A stretch of 46,724 nt of DNA. Source: Priapulus caudatus (lineage: Eukaryota > Priapulida > Priapulimorpha > Priapulimorphida > Priapulidae). Location: positions 91,291 through 138,014 of the forward strand of contig NW_014577861.1 of assembly GCF_000485595.1 (NCBI RefSeq), written 5' to 3'. Positions 44,010-46,724 of this stretch are shown here, one piece after another. The first letter of the stretch is position 1. Every line of letters begins with the position of its first letter. Below the pieces are notes generated by a model. It made no database searches and had not been told where the DNA came from. It was given only the letters and a program-made list of their open reading frames with translations. Position numbers and translations under genes: made by a program.

Positions 44010-45190
44010 CGAATGTTGTTCATAACCTCAGTGTGTCAGAGAGTGCTCAAATACTACCATGAGTAGAGCAAAATATAGATAATGTTGATACGGACACGGG
44101 TAGTAATTTTGACTCTGTTTATTAGCATACAGACGCTGTATTCGTGTGGAGCGATAAGCTCCCACACTCATCAGTGGCCTAATAACAGATGTGATCTATT
44201 TAGAACATTCCGAGCCAGATTGAAAAAACATTCATGATAATGTATCTACTTGTTATAATTCGATAGCTGTGCGCTGATTCTAAAAGAAATTACCAATAGA
44301 TACATAATTAGCGGCGTCATTGTCGGTGACTGCTTGCGCCGCTTGGCCCGCTAAACTGAATTCATTGATAAGAGATTTACATAACGTTCGCTTAATAAAA
44401 ATTGTATCTTTGATGTCCCTGCATTTTACTAAACAAGTTCGTTCTCTTGCTTAAGTGTCGGCGATCTCAAGCCTTTGCTCATATGTAGAGAACTCTCTCT
44501 GCTTAACATAGGTTGCATTTCTTCGTAGTGTCGAGTAGTGCGTGGCCCGCTTTGCTCAGTAATCTTCCATTTAATCGGCGTAGTTAGGTTGTTGTCGTTT
44601 CAAGTTACCACATGATTTTACAAGTTCTGTCGAGTTCCTTTTTTGATTCCGTAGTTGCCTTAATGGTTCGCATAAGTCTGCTTTGAAGGAGGTAGCTGTA
44701 GTCGACGTATGTTTCTGTCTTGTTTTTCGCTTGTCACTGATTTGCTCGTTTATACTATTCTTTTATGTATTGTCTCTATGTATACTATGTCTTTGCAAGG
44801 CAGTTTTCATCCAGGGGCACGCGGTACGTTTTTCGGGCATTTGCCATTTTTGTTGTTTATAGCCGTTTCCGTGTTGATGCAGTAATTTTTCTGTTGTCCT
44901 CTATTATATTCTTCACGTTCGGTCATGCAGCTGTAAGAGATCTTTAACAATTGTTCTTATTCGAAAATCTTGTGGAGTTTGTTTTCTGGAGGGAAGCAAT
45001 CCTTATTTACATTTGTAAAAAATTCTTTCCGCCGTTTGTTTTTCACATTTTTGGTCGTATAGCGGGTATGCTACAAAATGATATTGCGCGCTCTGTTTAT
45101 TCTTACGGTTGTGCTTGTGGTTTTTCGTAGCGGAGCTTGTAAGTTTTAGCCGTTGTCATTTATGATTGTTGATTTGTGGGCGCGCTTTTT
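44010..45190. other. AT-rich, no gene recognised
   Basis: No supported frame. T-rich stretches around 44630-45130. Confidence 0.5.
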
Positions 45191-45191
45191 T

Positions 45192-45396
45192 TAAAATTTT
45201 CTCGCTGGAGGATATCCTCGGAGAGTCGCTTGTTAATGCAATTGGGGATAACTTATCAAGAACGGCCCGTGGGTGTGTAGAAGAGAAGTACAGATTTAAC
45301 AGAGAAGTTTCTACATATTGTGCAAACCTGCAGACCGACAGCATGAACAAGAGAAACGAACTGTTAGTAAATGCGACATCAAAGATAAATTTTTAA
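45192..45396 (+). CDS. Hypothetical terminal exon (candidate)
   Basis: The plus-strand frame SLEDILGESLVNAIGDNLSR continues to NATSKINF and TAA. It is amphipathic, rich in charged residues and unlike the low-complexity frames around it. A T-rich tract followed by CGCTGGAG could be an acceptor just after 45209. No domain recognised and no neighbouring exon seen. Confidence 0.25.
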
Positions 45397-45686
45397 TTAA
45401 GGAACGTTATGTGAACTCTTACAGATGAATTCTAGTTTAGCGCCAGCGCAAGCCAATGGTATTTCTTTTGAACGCGACGCAATGACATACGAAAATAGAT
45501 CACATTGATGCATGATGTTTTTTATTACTGCTCGGATGCTTCTAATAGATCACTCAGTGTATTAGTGCACTGATGGCAGTGATGGCGACCGTTGTACGCT
45601 ATCAGGTACTGACAGATTATGTATCCCGAGGTAGTTGTTAGTTGTTTAGTATTATGTTTATATTTTTATATAAGTATGTTTAGGGT

Positions 45687-45770
45687 TAGGTTAGGGATTA
45701 GCGGTTAGGGTTAGGTTATGGGTTAGTAGGGCTAGGTTAGGCGTTAGGGTTTAGGGTACACTTCTGTAGT
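45687..45770 (+). repeat. Degenerate interstitial TTAGGG repeats
   Basis: TTAGGG-type units with frequent single-base deletions, ending GGGTTTAGGGTAC. Inverted relative to the tract at 46655-46724, sharing GGATTAGCGGTTAGGGTTAGG with the reverse complement of that tract. Confidence 0.85.
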
Positions 45771-45940
45771 ACAAGTCTGTGTACACTTGTGTATACATAT
45801 ATGTACTCGGGTTACATATCGTATACCTGATACGGACAACGAACCCCTTCAGCGGCCCTTGACAAGTGTGGACTTTTCGCTTCCACACGAACAGTTCTGT
45901 ATGCAATTAAACAGATGTCAAAATTACTACCGTGTCAGTA

Positions 45941-45990
45941 TAATTTATATATATATATATTATATATAATATATAATATATATATAAACA
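45941..45990. repeat. (TA)n tract
   Basis: TATATA runs with small interruptions. Confidence 0.9.
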
Positions 45991-46164
45991 AAGTCAAGGT
46001 ATAGAATAAGGGTGTTTAAAGATTGTATTGACAACTTTCGAGATTACAGTCTTATTCATCACCGTTCGCAGACATTTGGAATAGAATCAAATTCAAAAAT
46101 AAATACAATGCGTTATAGATGATCAAAAATGAATGATTCACCATTCGCGCGTTGCCAGTGAATA

Positions 46165-46450
46165 CGACGACACAAGAACACGCACATATATATATATACA
46201 CACTAAAAAAAACACACACGTCACACACACACCACACCCACACACACAAACACACACCACACACACACACACCACACACTGCGCGCATCGCGCAGCGCAC
46301 ACACACACACACAAGCATCACGCACACGCACACACACACCACACATACACACCACACACACAAACACCCCGATCACAACACACACACACACACACCCACA
46401 CAACACGAACACACCTACACATACAACACACACACGAACCAATGGACTCA
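46165..46450. repeat. CA-rich microsatellite
   Basis: Interrupted (CA)n, about 280 bp. Open frames on both strands are artefacts. Confidence 0.9.
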
Positions 46451-46654
46451 AAATAAACGTAATTAAGTTACGTTTTGCCCCTGGATTCAACAACTAACGC
46501 TGAAGAGGAGTCTATGTCCCCGGGTACTGCCGGAACGTACCCTGGTGACGGTCCGCGTATATCCGGACGTACCCTGCGTATACTAATTCTAACTATGCCG
46601 AAACCGTACCTCGTCTACTCCACTAACGAGTCTTAGGGAGTCGCCTACGTCTAC

Positions 46655-46724
46655 TACCCTAACCCGAACCGAACCCAACCCTAATCCCTAACCCTAACCC
46701 TAACCGCTAATCCTTAACCTAACC
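46655..46724 (-). repeat. Degenerate CCCTAA repeats at the window end
   Basis: CCCTAA-type units running to the last base of the window, in the orientation opposite to 45687-45770. Whether it continues to a telomere cannot be seen. Confidence 0.85.

Noticed and set aside
1-46724. tRNA, rRNA or other structured RNA genes
   Set aside because: No A-box/B-box pair, cloverleaf or rRNA-like segment was recognised by eye; a covariance-model scan was not possible.

Overview
The window is eukaryotic and almost certainly from an invertebrate animal. Coding pieces are short GC-rich exons with GT/AG splice sites in AT-rich DNA. The domain mix (tandem EGF repeats, LRRNT/LRR/LRRCT receptors, a SEA domain with a membrane segment, a cyclophilin first exon) is metazoan. 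Degenerate TTAGGG tracts at three places fit a TTAGGG telomere and argue against most insects and nematodes. I cannot name the species.

Layout. 46-894 (+) is a multi-EGF exon with a splice donor. From 19709 down to 2621 (-) four exons join in phase into a complete 471-residue type I membrane protein: signal peptide, LRRNT, about 11 LRRs, LRRCT, Thr-rich stalk, TM and tail. Its roughly 14.8 kb second intron holds four same-strand exons of a SEA-domain/TM protein (15136 to 13382), two copies of a repeat carrying a cyclophilin first exon, minisatellites and several MITE-like palindromes. Upstream on the minus strand lie a Thr/Ser-repeat, mucin-like exon (20403-20547) and a second EGF exon (21189-22190) paralogous to the first.

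22.2-31.5 kb is mostly unrecognised or decayed sequence. It includes a broken plus-strand copy of LRR exon 1, a 25-base N gap and a reversed EGF-exon fragment. At 31482-33394 (+) lies the rest of that second LRR copy, disrupted by a 1063-bp transposon. The element has a TA target duplication, near-perfect terminal inverted repeats and one intact ORF for a HIRAN-like protein. At 35.3-35.9 kb (+) are the last exons of what looks like a bacterial-type (N6_N4_Mtase-like) DNA methyltransferase; its final exon is duplicated at 39.8 kb. 37.4-44.0 kb is a pair of long direct repeats with gag-like remnants, flanking a Gln-rich/coiled-coil exon. The right end is AT-rich and ends in microsatellites and telomere-like repeats.

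The duplicated blocks come in clean and noisy versions. The noisy ones (about 5.5-10.5, 26.9-27.5 and 41.8-43.9 kb) differ from their partners mainly by scattered single-base insertions and deletions. That pattern suggests unpolished long-read sequence or collapsed haplotypes, so frameshifts in those blocks should not be read as biology without raw data.
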